Positions 1 through 8,455 of a stretch of DNA of 35,079 nucleotides are shown piece by piece. The stretch comes from an uncultured Alphaproteobacteria bacterium. Lineage in GTDB: Bacteria; Pseudomonadota; Alphaproteobacteria; CAAHEQ01; UBA3637. Location: the NCBI GenBank assembly GCA_947586835.1, contig CANPXT010000002.1:87009-122087 (forward strand), in the 5' to 3' direction. Below the pieces are notes generated by a model. The model did not search any database, had not been told where the DNA came from, and saw nothing but the letters and a program-made list of their open reading frames with translations. The position numbers were made by a program, and so were the translations under genes. The first letter of the stretch is position 1, and every line of letters starts with the position of its first letter.

Positions 1-562
1 ACATTTGAGCCGAAACAATTGTGGCAACCGTAAAATCTTCCTGCGATGTCAATTTAACACCTTGCGGTAATTGAATTGAAAAGGCGGTAATGGAATCGCC
101 CAATTCGGCTTTTGATAAATCAATCGTAAAGGCTTCCGGAATATTATCGGCTTTACATTTAGCTTCAATCGTTCTGTGAACAACGTTCAATAAGCCACCC
201 AACTTAATACCCGGTGCAATTGCTTCATTTTCAAACCGCAAAGGAATATCCAACGTTAATTCGGCATTTTGAGCAATGCGCAGAAAATCAATGTGCATCG
301 GCTTGGAAGAAACGGGATGTTTTTGAATATCTTGACACAAGACATGATTATTTTGTCCATCAACAACCACGTTAAATTGACGTGTCCATAAACCTTTTTT
401 GCCCATTTCGGCGACGACGACTTTTTCTTCCAGAGCAATAATTAACGGCTCTTTTTTATCTCCGTAAATAACGGCAGGAACAAACCCTTCACGACGTTTT
501 GCGCGAGAGGCCCCCTTACCAGCTTTTTCACGTTTAACTGCATTTAATTGTGTAATTTTCAT
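1..562 (-). CDS. rplY: 50S ribosomal protein L25 (TL5/CTC type), 3' end outside window
   Basis: The minus-strand frame from ATG at 562-560 is open for 187 codons and leaves the window at base 1. The N-terminus (MKITQLNAVKREKAGKGASR) and the following VPAVIYGDKKEP stretch are typical of L25, the 5S-rRNA-binding ribosomal protein. Later segments (HIDFLRI, LDIPLRFENE, GGLLNVVHRTIEAKCKADNIPE) match the longer TL5/CTC form with a C-terminal beta domain. An AAGGA Shine-Dalgarno lies about 8 nt before the ATG. The gene has its own promoter and an intriguing leader hairpin (separate entries). Family assignment is firm; only the C-terminus is missing. Confidence 0.95.
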   Translation of the reverse strand, partial: MKITQLNAVKREKAGKGASRAKRREGFVPAVIYGDKKEPLIIALEEKVVVAEMGKKGLWTRQFNVVVDGQNNHVLCQDIQKHPVSSKPMHIDFLRIAQNAELTLDIPLRFENEAIAPGIKLGGLLNVVHRTIEAKCKADNIPEAFTIDLSKAELGDSITAFSIQLPQGVKLTSQEDFTVATIVSAQM

Positions 563-585
563 TGTATCAATCCTTAAAAATAAAT

Positions 586-625
586 AAAAAAACGAAGGAA
601 ATCCTCCAGGGGTGAAAAACCTTCG
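586..625 (-). terminator. Terminator-like hairpin in the rplY leader (candidate attenuator)
   Basis: Reading minus, CGAAGG (625-620) pairs with CCTTCG (598-593) and is followed directly by seven T (592-586). The hairpin sits between the rplY promoter and its start codon, and no other minus-strand gene lies upstream that it could terminate. Just before it, CGTTTT and AAAACG can form an alternative small hairpin. Attenuation is inferred. Confidence 0.5.
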
Positions 626-650
626 ACGTTTTCTCTTAAAACGCGAGAGG

Positions 651-679
651 AGTTTACACCTTTTTGATTTGAATTGCAA
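651..679 (-). promoter_or_regulatory. Predicted sigma70 promoter of rplY
   Basis: On the minus strand TTGCAA (674-679) is followed after 17 bp by TAAACT (651-656). Transcription would begin near 644, giving a leader of about 80 nt before the rplY ATG. Confidence 0.5.
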
Positions 680-728
680 GAATTATTTTCAAAAAAAGCG
701 AAAAATAAGGTAAAATCGAAAATAAATC

Positions 729-757
729 TTGCATTTTGGAAAAAAATGCGGTAAGAA
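729..757 (+). promoter_or_regulatory. Possible tRNA-Pro promoter
   Basis: TTGCAT (729-734), 17 bp, TAAGAA (752-757), placed about 13 bp upstream of the tRNA-Pro 5' end. The hexamers are imperfect; position is the main support. Confidence 0.35.
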
Positions 758-770
758 AGAAAAATGCAAG

Positions 771-847
771 CGGAATGTAGCGCAGCCTGGTAGCGCACAC
801 GTCTGGGGGGCGTGTGGTCGCGGGTTCAAATCCCGCCATTCCGACCA
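771..847 (+). tRNA. tRNA-Pro (GGG)
   Basis: A 77-nt cloverleaf: acceptor CGGAATG pairs with CATTCCG, the D arm is GCGC..GCGC, the anticodon stem CACGT/GCGTG encloses loop CTGGGGG with anticodon GGG (805-807), the T arm is GCGGG-TTCAAAT-CCCGC, and CCA is encoded. The CGGnnTGTAGCGCAGCCTGGTAGCGC start is typical of bacterial proline tRNAs. Confidence 0.97.
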
Positions 848-853
848 GTTATT

Positions 854-885
854 AAAAAAGTGCCTGAAAATGGCACTTTTTTTTT
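854..885. terminator. Intrinsic terminator between tRNA-Pro and the polysaccharide operon
   Basis: GTGCC (860-864) and GGCAC (872-876) form a stem flanked by A6 on the left and T9 on the right. It can therefore work for tRNA-Pro on plus and for the convergent glycosyltransferase operon that ends at 933 on minus. Confidence 0.8.
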
Positions 886-932
886 AAAAAAATCATATAT
901 TATGATAAAAACTTCAATAAAATAAGCTTATT

Positions 933-2927
933 TTATATGTATTTTTTCATGATTAATCGTGCAGATTTAATCTTTTGCCGATATTGCTTTTTCTTTTCAC
1001 GATATTTTTTCCGCTTTTTCCCGAAAGTAATTTTTGATAAAAGTTTATAACGATAATATTTAAAGCAATTTTTTCTATATTCAAAAACAAGCTTCATCGA
1101 TTGCATATTTAATAAAGCTGACAAATTTAAAATAAACTGTTCATAATAAACAGTCTGTCGGGCATATTGCCACCAAATTTCGGCTAATTTTATATCATGA
1201 TTTTTCCACGGCTTAATTGATGACGCATAGTGTATTATGTAAGGTGCATTATATGCCGCCATATATTTCTCATAAATCTTAATATCTATTTGACAATTCA
1301 AATCTTTTATATAATAAGGAATTTGCCACATAACGTTCCATTTAAAATCAAGCTTTTTATAGTGTCCGTCAATAACGGCATTTAAAATACATTGATCAAC
1401 ATAGACAGGTTTTTTGATTTCTTTTAGTTTCTCAATACATTTTGTTGTAAAGTTTTGTTGCAACAATTTCGGAATATCCAATATTAGCACACCGGCTTGA
1501 AAATAATCTTTCGGATTTTGCATGTGTAATGTATTTCTTAAATAATCTTTTGCATTTTGATTACCAATCAACACATCATTTTCAATACATCGTAAAACCT
1601 CGACATCGGGAACGGCACCAACAGCATACCCGTCCAGTGAGCACTGATACAATTCGGCTATGTCATTATGAATGGCAATATCACAATCAAGATAAACTGC
1701 TTTACCAAAATTTTTTAACATTCTGGGAACAAAAAATCTACAATACGTTGAAATGCTAAAATATCCATAGCAGTAGAAAACAGACCGCGTTATTTCTTTC
1801 AGATAAGGCGTAACGTCAATAAAAGTTATTCTAATATTTTCAGCATTATCCGGAATAAGTTGCTTTAATAACTGTTTGTTATTCTCTGTAATATGCTCAT
1901 CAATTACAAAAATATCGTAATTTTTCTCAGGAGAACTGTTATATATAAGAGATTTTATAGCAACAGCAAGATATGGCACATAATTATTGTCAGATGAAAA
2001 AATTACCGGCACATTGTTCTGTTTAAAGGAAGGTTGAATTTCTTGAGGAATATCCGTATATTCCTCGAAAAGGGAATACTTTTCTTTTATGGATATATTC
2101 TCTTTCTTTTTTAATTGAGTTATATAGATTCCTGTTACTCTCTCTGCCAAATACGCATAAATTCGCTGTTTTATGATATTTCTGTCAGAAATATCGATTC
2201 TTTTTTCCATTTCAAAGAAAATACCAAATAAAAATTTACAGTAATCATCGAATATATTCCACCTCATCACAAACATATTCCAAAAATAATGCTTATGCGA
2301 GTTCATATATTCTTTTGCGCTTTCGCTGTATTCGGGAAATTTTTCATCTATCACATCCAAAACACATTCCAAATCACTTAAAACATGTTCCCTTTTGTCA
2401 TTAGCATATTGTTCATACACGGAAATATTATATTCTACAGGTTTCGCAATCAAAACATCTGCTTCATCAACTGCTTTAATAATTTGATCTTCTGAAAATA
2501 AAACCGACAAATCTTTATCAAATAGACAGTAAATTTTATATTCGCTTTGAGGTGCAAACCACGGATTATTTACATACTGATTTTGCTTAGAATCGTCAAA
2601 AATAAATTGCCTTCTGTAATGCATAAATCCAACATACTTTGGATTATCTAAGGCTTTGCGATTTTTCCAAGCCCAGTATATACTTGTAACTTCATTATAA
2701 AAACGATTCTTCTCGGAAATATTATCACCGGTATCATCACCAATCATAGTATCTTGTAACCACTTGTAAGATGTGGAATCAATTGTTCCATCTTTTGATG
2801 GTTTTTGTGCGACGGCGCGTCCTGCATGAATTGGAGTTAAAATTTCATTTTTCAATAATACAGCCGGTTTATGATATGATACTAGTATTTTGATATCTTT
2901 TTCTGATAAGTGTTCTGCACTTTTCAT
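933..2927 (-). CDS. DUF4422 - glycosyltransferase family 8 fusion protein
   Basis: This 664-residue protein has two catalytic-looking halves. Residues ~12-240 match the DUF4422 capsular-polysaccharide family (ILVSYHKP near the start, then FYNEVTSIYWAWKN and KYVGFMHYRRQF). Residues ~305-570 are a GT8 glycosyltransferase: VPVIFSSDNNYVPYLAVAIKSL, then YLDCDIAIHND with the metal-binding DxD as D414-C-D416, then FQAGVLILD and the late IIHYASSIKPW. The last ~45 residues are strongly basic, consistent with a membrane-peripheral tail. GT8 enzymes transfer hexoses from UDP- or related sugars, matching the neighbouring ugd, galE and UDP-xylose synthase. The start ATG overlaps the upstream stop (ATGA) and is preceded by AAAGGA. 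It is the last gene of the operon. The acceptor is unknown. Confidence 0.85.
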   Translation of the reverse strand: MKSAEHLSEKDIKILVSYHKPAVLLKNEILTPIHAGRAVAQKPSKDGTIDSTSYKWLQDTMIGDDTGDNISEKNRFYNEVTSIYWAWKNRKALDNPKYVGFMHYRRQFIFDDSKQNQYVNNPWFAPQSEYKIYCLFDKDLSVLFSEDQIIKAVDEADVLIAKPVEYNISVYEQYANDKREHVLSDLECVLDVIDEKFPEYSESAKEYMNSHKHYFWNMFVMRWNIFDDYCKFLFGIFFEMEKRIDISDRNIIKQRIYAYLAERVTGIYITQLKKKENISIKEKYSLFEEYTDIPQEIQPSFKQNNVPVIFSSDNNYVPYLAVAIKSLIYNSSPEKNYDIFVIDEHITENNKQLLKQLIPDNAENIRITFIDVTPYLKEITRSVFYCYGYFSISTYCRFFVPRMLKNFGKAVYLDCDIAIHNDIAELYQCSLDGYAVGAVPDVEVLRCIENDVLIGNQNAKDYLRNTLHMQNPKDYFQAGVLILDIPKLLQQNFTTKCIEKLKEIKKPVYVDQCILNAVIDGHYKKLDFKWNVMWQIPYYIKDLNCQIDIKIYEKYMAAYNAPYIIHYASSIKPWKNHDIKLAEIWWQYARQTVYYEQFILNLSALLNMQSMKLVFEYRKNCFKYYRYKLLSKITFGKKRKKYREKKKQYRQKIKSARLIMKKYI

Positions 2928-3670
2928 ATGAATATCCTTTCAAACTTATAAACTTTCGTATCTTTTCTGATATTTTTGGGTCGAAACTCGGATAAAATTA
3001 CCTTTCCACCCCGCAAATCCACATACTGCGGGCTTGTCGCTTGAGTAAACGGAGCAAAATGATCGATTACCCGAACGAAAAAGTTTGTATCATTATCTAA
3101 ATTTTTTAAAACATTGATATTTTCTTTTGAGACAATAATTAACAAAGAGGCATTATTTGCAATTTTTTGAATTGTTTGAAAAACCTTTTGAACAAAAACC
3201 CTCAACTCTTCATTTTTATATTCACAAAAATGCGGATGAATTCCTAAAATATAAAGTTTTGACTCTTTTGAACGTGCCACATGTATAAACTTATCAATCA
3301 AATATTTAACTCTGGAAATTGTATCTTGTTTTTCCAGTTCTATTTTCGTTTCATCCGGTTTTCCGTCTGTATCTAAAAGTTCAGCAGGTGCTTTTTGCCC
3401 ATGAAATGTGATATTGGTAACCTGACAATGCCACATATTGCATTCTCTCCATTCTTCTATTTCGCCGGAAAAAATTAATTTGGGGTTTTTCAAAACTTTT
3501 ACCAAACTTTTCGCCGGAACAGCCGCCCAAGACAACAAAGAGCTATCAACCGCTCCGATATGTTCTTTTATCTGATACATTATTTCACAATTCATTCCGA
3601 TTGAAATAATATAATCATAGATATGTTTTTTCTTGCTTATTTTTTCTAAAATTTTTCTGAATATTTGCAT
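2924..3670 (-). CDS. DUF1796-like putative papain-like cysteine peptidase in polysaccharide operon
   Basis: A 248-residue protein. I start it at ATG 3670-3668, which overlaps the galE stop (TAATG) and has GGAGG about 6 nt upstream; a longer in-frame start would run 75 nt into galE and has no such site. The N-terminal IISIGMNCEIMYQIKEH...SLLSW pattern (Gly, Cys, then Ser-Trp) resembles DUF1796 proteins, predicted papain-like peptidases often found in capsule and LPS clusters. LYILGIHPHFCEYKNEELR lies mid-protein, and HFAPF near the C-terminus could hold the partner histidine. There is no signal peptide, so it should be cytoplasmic. Its end overlaps the next gene by ATGA. Family recognition is by motif only; catalysis has not been established here. 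Confidence 0.65.
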   Translation of the reverse strand: MQIFRKILEKISKKKHIYDYIISIGMNCEIMYQIKEHIGAVDSSLLSWAAVPAKSLVKVLKNPKLIFSGEIEEWRECNMWHCQVTNITFHGQKAPAELLDTDGKPDETKIELEKQDTISRVKYLIDKFIHVARSKESKLYILGIHPHFCEYKNEELRVFVQKVFQTIQKIANNASLLIIVSKENINVLKNLDNDTNFFVRVIDHFAPFTQATSPQYVDLRGGKVILSEFRPKNIRKDTKVYKFERIFI

Positions 3671-4638
3671 TAATACCTCCGATTTAATTCCCAATTCCAA
3701 GCAGTTCGAATAATCTCTTTTATATCGGTATAGGAAGGTTTCCAACCTAAAATTTCTTTTGCTTTCAAGTTGGCGGCAAATAATTTTGCCGGATCTCCCG
3801 CGCGACGCGGTGCATATTCAACCGGACATTTTTTTCCGCTCACTTCTTCGGCTGCCGTGATAATTTCGCGCACCGACGTACCGATTCCCGTTCCTAAATT
3901 TACACAGCCGTTATATGTGCCCAATTTTTCAAGTGCCAACCGATGCGCAAGCGCCAAATCTTCCACATGAATATAATCGCGAATACATGTACCGTCCGGC
4001 GTATCATAATCTGTTCCGAATACCTGAATATTTGCCCGTTCGCCTTTAACAGCCTTTAAAACAAGCGGAATAAGATGCGTTTCCGGTGTATGACTTTCGC
4101 CGATTGTTCCATCGGCAGAACAGCCTGCCGCATTAAAATAACGCAAAGCGATATGCTCTAACTGATATGCTTTTTCATAATCTGAAAAAATCTGTTCAAT
4201 CATTAATTTTGTGTGTCCGTACGGATTAATCGGATTTTGCGGATGATTTTCATCAATCGGGGTATAAATCGGCTCGCCGTATGTGGCACAAGTGCTTGAA
4301 AAAACAATTTTCTTCACATGATGCATTAACATAACATTTAACAAATTCAATGTTCCGATAACATTATTAAAATAATATTTTTCCGGCTCTTTAACACTTT
4401 CACCCACATAAGCAAATGCGGCAAAATGAATAACAGCTTCAATTTTGTTGGTTTCAAACAATTTTTGCAACGAAATTATATCCGCCAAATCGGCATGAAC
4501 AAACTTTGCACGCGAATCAACCGCCTCATAATGCCCATATATCAAATTATCTGCCACGACAACCTGATAACCGTTATCCAACAAATGTTTGACCGTATGC
4601 GATCCGATATATCCGGCGCCACCCGTAACTAAAATCAT
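3670..4638 (-). CDS. galE: UDP-glucose 4-epimerase
   Basis: A 322-residue extended SDR enzyme interconverting UDP-glucose and UDP-galactose with bound NAD. The nucleotide-binding GGAGYIGSH is at residues 6-14, the D30 region follows beta-2, the active-site FSSTCATYGEP contains S115, and YGHTK gives catalytic Y140 and K144. IRDYIHVEDLA and the C-terminal ILGWKPSY are typical of GalE. Length is slightly below E. coli GalE (338). The start ATG overlaps the upstream acyltransferase stop (ATGA), so the operon is translationally coupled. It probably supplies UDP-galactose for the GT8 enzyme downstream. The related UDP-glucuronate epimerases cannot be fully excluded. Confidence 0.92.
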   Translation of the reverse strand: MILVTGGAGYIGSHTVKHLLDNGYQVVVADNLIYGHYEAVDSRAKFVHADLADIISLQKLFETNKIEAVIHFAAFAYVGESVKEPEKYYFNNVIGTLNLLNVMLMHHVKKIVFSSTCATYGEPIYTPIDENHPQNPINPYGHTKLMIEQIFSDYEKAYQLEHIALRYFNAAGCSADGTIGESHTPETHLIPLVLKAVKGERANIQVFGTDYDTPDGTCIRDYIHVEDLALAHRLALEKLGTYNGCVNLGTGIGTSVREIITAAEEVSGKKCPVEYAPRRAGDPAKLFAANLKAKEILGWKPSYTDIKEIIRTAWNWELNRRY

Positions 4639-5705
4639 TCAGTCTCCTTTTGAAAATATTTTATGACCTGCGGAACCAATTTTTTTTCAATAATATGATA
4701 TTCAAAAATGCCTATCAATATGACCCCCCCCCCGCAAAAAAGCGAATAAATTGAACCACTTAATCCAATATCACGATGGGTCCACAAAACAGATACACAC
4801 ACAATATGACTCACAAAAATCGAGTATGTATATCTGGATATATATTGTATTTTTTTATATTTATTTAATGCATAAGAAATATATCCTGCCGAATGATCCA
4901 TTAAAATTAAAAGAGCAGAAAAAATAAGCTCTGTTTCCCAAAAACTGAAACGGCTGGAAGAAACAATATACTTTAAAACACACCAAAGAAAGAACAATTC
5001 AATAATTGTAAAAATCAATCGCAAACTTAATTTGTCGGAAACCTTAAAATGTTCGGACAAATATGCTGCTATTATACCTAATCCCATGCTGTAAATACCG
5101 CGAATAAAATCGGTACATATAACGGTATAGTAAGTTGACATAAACTCATACGGCGCATGAAATTTCAAACAAGCCGTTAAATAAATTAAAATACCTGTCC
5201 ATAAAAATGCATATTTCGATTTATGACAAAATATACCAATATATAACAAACTGCACCAAAAATAAGTTGACACATACCAATCACCCCAACCGGTGGCTTG
5301 TTCGGGTAATCCAATGCCGGCCGTTAAGCTAAAAATAAGCGGAAAGCGATATAAATAGTGTTTATCGATGAAAACGGTACACATTAAAAAAACGAATAAC
5401 AAGGCCGGAAATAAGCGCAGGTAAATTTTTTTTATCAACTCTGTGATATTTCGGGTTGATTGTAATCTTTTATACAGAAAAAAGCCACCGATTATAAAGA
5501 AAAACTCCACTCCAAACCATGTGTGCGTTTCTCTTGTATGCAGGAACCGTAAGACAGAATCCTTTACATCGGGATACAATTCCATCATATGCCCTAAAAT
5601 AATGAAAAAAATAAAAAATACGCGTAAGAACTCAACGGCATAAATTCTATTTTTTGTTTCTGTCATACTTTTAATCATCTGATAAATCTCACAATCCGTT
5701 ATCAT
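4635..5705 (-). CDS. Acyltransferase 3 family membrane protein (polysaccharide O-acyltransferase), G10 tract in frame
   Basis: About 350 residues with roughly ten hydrophobic helices. The N-terminal IYAVEFLRVFFIFFIILGH and HTWFGVEFFFIIGGFF are hallmarks of acyltransferase family 3 (OafA/WecH-like), whose conserved His lies in the first helix. Such proteins acetylate or acylate surface sugars in the inner membrane. The ATG at 5705 overlaps the ugd stop (ATGA); in-frame ATGs at residues 10 and 14 are alternatives because no start has a strong Shine-Dalgarno. Near the C-terminus a run of ten G on the coding strand (4724-4733) encodes Gly-Gly-Gly. As given the frame is intact, but a one-base change either way hits a stop within a few codons. 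Confidence 0.85.
   Translation of the reverse strand: MITDCEIYQMIKSMTETKNRIYAVEFLRVFFIFFIILGHMMELYPDVKDSVLRFLHTRETHTWFGVEFFFIIGGFFLYKRLQSTRNITELIKKIYLRLFPALLFVFLMCTVFIDKHYLYRFPLIFSLTAGIGLPEQATGWGDWYVSTYFWCSLLYIGIFCHKSKYAFLWTGILIYLTACLKFHAPYEFMSTYYTVICTDFIRGIYSMGLGIIAAYLSEHFKVSDKLSLRLIFTIIELFFLWCVLKYIVSSSRFSFWETELIFSALLILMDHSAGYISYALNKYKKIQYISRYTYSIFVSHIVCVSVLWTHRDIGLSGSIYSLFCGGGVILIGIFEYHIIEKKLVPQVIKYFQKETE
4724..4733 (-). repeat. Homopolymeric G10 tract inside the acyltransferase gene (contingency locus candidate)
   Basis: Ten consecutive C on plus (G on the coding strand) in an AT-rich genome. Loss of one G gives GGG TCA TAT TGA; gain of one gives GGT CAT ATT GAT AGG CAT TTT TGA. Both remove about the last 35 residues. 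Confidence 0.8.
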
Positions 5706-7012
5706 CCGATTGACGGTACGCCGATGCCGCGATATTTAAAGCCGTTGTTTTTAGCCTCGACAGAATTAATTAAATTCCGACAATCCACAATCACCTTATG
5801 CCGCATTAACTGTCCGGCTTTTGCTAAATTTAATTCCTTAAACTCTTGCCATTCGGTCAAAATTGCAACCACATCAGCCTCTTTCAAACACGCATACATA
5901 CTGTCGGCATAGGTTATTTTATCTCCCAGCAGATAACACGCCGTCCCCATTGCTTTCGGATCATATGCCGTTATATGTGCGTTCATTTCCAACAAATGAG
6001 AAATAATTTCTATGGCCGGACTTTCTCGACAATCATCCGTTCCGTCTTTAAACGCCAATCCCAAAACCGCTATTTTCGGATTTTCTATTCCTTTCACGGC
6101 TTCCATGATTCGCTCGGCCATTTCTTGCTTACGTTTAATATTTCCATCAACCGTTGCCTTGATTAAGGTCATTTCCACATCGTTCTGACGCGCCATATAT
6201 GCCATTGCCATGGTATCTTTCGGAAAACAACTGCCTCCGAATCCCGGACCGGGATTTAAAAATCGTGCGCCGATTCGGTTATCTAACCCGATTCCTTTTG
6301 CCACTTCATTAATATCCGCACCGGTTTTTTCACAGAAGTTTGCCATTTCGTTAATGTAATGAATTTTCATTGCCAAAAACGCATTAGATGCATATTTTAT
6401 TGTTTCACTCGAACGCCGTTTTACAAACAACATCCGCGTTTTTCCTTCAAACGGCTTATATAATTCTTTAATGACATCTCTTGCCTTTTGCGTGTTTGCC
6501 CCGACTATTATTCTGTCCGGATGAAAAAAGTCGTAAACGGCAAACCCTTCTCGCAAGAATTCCGGTAAAGAAATCACGTCAAAATCGGCAAACGGATTCT
6601 TTTTGGAAATGAGCGCTTCTATATCATCTCCCGTTCCGACCGGTACCGTCGATTTTGTGGCAATGAGCGTATATCCCGTTAAATATTCCGCCAGTTCCGT
6701 TGCCGCCGCGTGAATATATTTCATATCGGCTTCTTTCGTTACCGGATGCGGCGGCGTTCCCACCGCTATAATTACCAATTCTGCCCCTTCTATTCCCTCT
6801 TTCATGGACGTGGTAAAATGAATGCGTCCCGCTTTCACGTTTTTATGAAACAGCTCTTCCAATCCGTCTTCATATAACGTGATTTTACCCGCTTGCAACG
6901 CTTCAATTTTCTTCGGCTCCCTGTCTATGCATATCACATCGTTTCCCAGCTCCGCTAATCCGACTCCTGTCGGTAATCCCACATATCCCGTTCCGATTAT
7001 TCCGATTCTCAT
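5702..7012 (-). CDS. ugd: UDP-glucose 6-dehydrogenase
   Basis: A 436-residue NAD-dependent dehydrogenase converting UDP-glucose to UDP-glucuronate in two oxidation steps. GIIGTGYVGLPTG at residues 4-16 binds NAD. STVPVGTG (121-128), LPEFLREG (149-156, containing the conserved Glu) and GPGFGGSCFPKD with catalytic Cys262 are all present. The C-terminal AVLGLAFKDGTDDCRESPA is the UDP-binding domain signature. It starts one base after the UDP-xylose synthase stop and overlaps the acyltransferase start. Its product is the substrate of the preceding gene, so the pair makes UDP-xylose. Length and all key residues are normal. Confidence 0.96.
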   Translation of the reverse strand: MRIGIIGTGYVGLPTGVGLAELGNDVICIDREPKKIEALQAGKITLYEDGLEELFHKNVKAGRIHFTTSMKEGIEGAELVIIAVGTPPHPVTKEADMKYIHAAATELAEYLTGYTLIATKSTVPVGTGDDIEALISKKNPFADFDVISLPEFLREGFAVYDFFHPDRIIVGANTQKARDVIKELYKPFEGKTRMLFVKRRSSETIKYASNAFLAMKIHYINEMANFCEKTGADINEVAKGIGLDNRIGARFLNPGPGFGGSCFPKDTMAMAYMARQNDVEMTLIKATVDGNIKRKQEMAERIMEAVKGIENPKIAVLGLAFKDGTDDCRESPAIEIISHLLEMNAHITAYDPKAMGTACYLLGDKITYADSMYACLKEADVVAILTEWQEFKELNLAKAGQLMRHKVIVDCRNLINSVEAKNNGFKYRGIGVPSIG

Positions 7013-7013
7013 T

Positions 7014-7976
7014 TTACTTTTCTCCCTTATATAACTCGATTTGTGTTTTGAAATAAGCGATTGTTTTATCTAATCCTTCACTTAATTTTATGCAGGGCTC
7101 CCATCCTAATTTGTTTTTCGCCAATGTAATATCCGGACGCCGTTGTGTCGGATCATCGGACGGCAAATCTTTATACACAATCTTTGATTTTCCGCCCACT
7201 TTTGCCACAACCATCTCTGCCAACTCTTTGATTGTAAATTCTTCCGGATTGCCCGTATTCACCGGTCCCGTAAATCCGGCCGGTGAGTTCATCATGCGAA
7301 TCATCACTTCTGTTAAATCATCTACATAACAAAACGAACGCGTTTGATTACCCTGCCCGTATATGGTTATATCCTGCCCGCTCAACGCCTGACAAATAAA
7401 GTTTGAAACGACGCGTCCGTCATTCGGATCCATATTCGGTCCGTATGTATTAAAGATGCGAATTACTTTTATATCGACACCTTCATGCCGATAATAGTCA
7501 AAAAACAAACTTTCCGCACATCGCTTGCCTTCGTCATAGCACGCCCGAATTCCGATCGGATTAACATTGCCCCGATAACTTTCAACTTGCGGATGAACAA
7601 GCGGTTCACCATATATTTCCGATGTCGATGTCTGCAAGATTCTCGCCTTGTGCTTTTTTGCCAATTCCAACATATTTATGGCACCGATGACACAGGTTTT
7701 CGTTGTTTTTATCGAATAACTTCCCTGATATGCCGGCGGAGAGGCAGGACACGCCATGTTATAGATTTGATTTATCTCTTCTTCTGTTTCCAACGGCTCA
7801 CATATATCATGTTCAATAAAGGTAAAGTTCGGATGATTAATAATGCTTTCAACATTCCTCATTCGTCCCGTGTAATTATTATCAACACAGATAACTTTTT
7901 CTCCGTTCTTAATTAACCGAATACATAAATTAGAACCTAAAAATCCCGTTCCTCCGGTTACTAAGATTGTTTTCAT
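7014..7976 (-). CDS. UDP-glucuronate decarboxylase (UDP-xylose synthase), SDR family
   Basis: A 320-residue extended [13 protein letters not shown] (7-16) is the NAD motif. [10 protein letters not shown] (75-84) and STSEIYGEP (117-125) are characteristic of UXS enzymes, and Y147-DEG-K151 is the catalytic pair. RIFNTYGP and [15 protein letters not shown] follow in the expected order. It decarboxylates UDP-glucuronate to UDP-xylose in the cytoplasm, drawing on the adjacent ugd. The AAAGGAG Shine-Dalgarno about 9 nt before ATG 7976-7974 supports the start. It is the first gene of the operon that runs to 933. A plain dTDP-glucose dehydratase is less likely because of the ACPASP motif. Confidence 0.92.
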   Translation of the reverse strand: MKTILVTGGTGFLGSNLCIRLIKNGEKVICVDNNYTGRMRNVESIINHPNFTFIEHDICEPLETEEEINQIYNMACPASPPAYQGSYSIKTTKTCVIGAINMLELAKKHKARILQTSTSEIYGEPLVHPQVESYRGNVNPIGIRACYDEGKRCAESLFFDYYRHEGVDIKVIRIFNTYGPNMDPNDGRVVSNFICQALSGQDITIYGQGNQTRSFCYVDDLTEVMIRMMNSPAGFTGPVNTGNPEEFTIKELAEMVVAKVGGKSKIVYKDLPSDDPTQRRPDITLAKNKLGWEPCIKLSEGLDKTIAYFKTQIELYKGEK

Positions 7977-8100
7977 CTGAACTGCTCCTTTCTTATTGTC
8001 TGTAAACAGGCTTTTTCTTTATGAACCATTTTTAAAATTTTTTATTTATATTTAAACAATTTTTTCCTGTCTTAAATCTCCGTTTAAACAGTGTTTTTTC

Positions 8101-8128
8101 AGTATATACAAAAAAAAACAAATAGCAA
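8101..8128 (-). promoter_or_regulatory. Possible promoter of the polysaccharide operon
   Basis: On minus, TTGCTA (8123-8128), 16 bp, TATACT (8101-8106), about 125 bp before the first start codon. The -10 box is good; the -35 box is partial. Confidence 0.4.
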
Positions 8129-8189
8129 GCTGTTTTTTCTTGCTTATTTAAAATCTGTGCGCTCTTTTTTCATAAAAAACAACAAAAAA

Positions 8190-8215
8190 GCCTGCTTGAA
8201 AACAGCAGGCTTTCT
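8190..8215 (-). terminator. Intrinsic terminator of tRNA-Asn
   Basis: On minus, GCCTGCT (8210-8204) pairs with AGCAGGC (8196-8190) and is followed by a T6 run, starting ten bases after the tRNA-Asn CCA end. Confidence 0.85.
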
Positions 8216-8220
8216 TCTAA

Positions 8221-8295
8221 TGGCTCCAGCGGTAGGGCTCGAACCTACGACCGATCGGTTAACAGCCGATTGCTCTACCACTGAGCTACGCTGGA
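8221..8295 (-). tRNA. tRNA-Asn (GUU)
   Basis: A 75-nt cloverleaf on minus with acceptor TCCAGCG/CGCTGGA, D arm GCTC-AGTGGTA-GAGC, anticodon loop CTGTTAA (anticodon GTT), T arm GTAGG-TTCGAGC-CCTAC, discriminator G and encoded CCA. Confidence 0.97.
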
Positions 8296-8309
8296 ACAAC
8301 TCTTTTTCT

Positions 8310-8336
8310 CTTATACCTTTTTTTTGAAAAAATCAA
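8310..8336 (-). promoter_or_regulatory. Possible tRNA-Asn promoter
   Basis: On minus, TTGATT (8331-8336) and TATAAG (8310-8315) are separated by 15 bp, about 15 bp upstream of the mature tRNA end. Spacing is a little short. Confidence 0.4.
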
Positions 8337-8400
8337 GTCTTTTTTTTAAAAAATGTTATTTTTTTTAAAAATACTTGTAAATTATATCGAATAACGTTAT

Positions 8401-8431
8401 AAAAACACCGTCCGACAACAATCGAACGGTG
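8401..8431 (-). terminator. Terminator of the 262-residue gene
   Basis: On minus, CACCGTTCGA (8431-8422) pairs with TCGGACGGTG (8415-8406) with one mismatch and is followed by five T. It starts about 25 bp after the stop codon at 8456. Confidence 0.8.
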
Positions 8432-8455
8432 CTTTAATCTGCGGATAAGCGTTCT

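Noticed and set aside
654..839. Minus-strand ORF covering tRNA-Pro
   Set aside because: It is the complement of the tRNA; similar tRNA-antisense peptides are common false calls.
8091..8327. Plus-strand 78-residue ORF
   Set aside because: It is antisense to tRNA-Asn and its terminator and reads like a typical tRNA-derived artefact.
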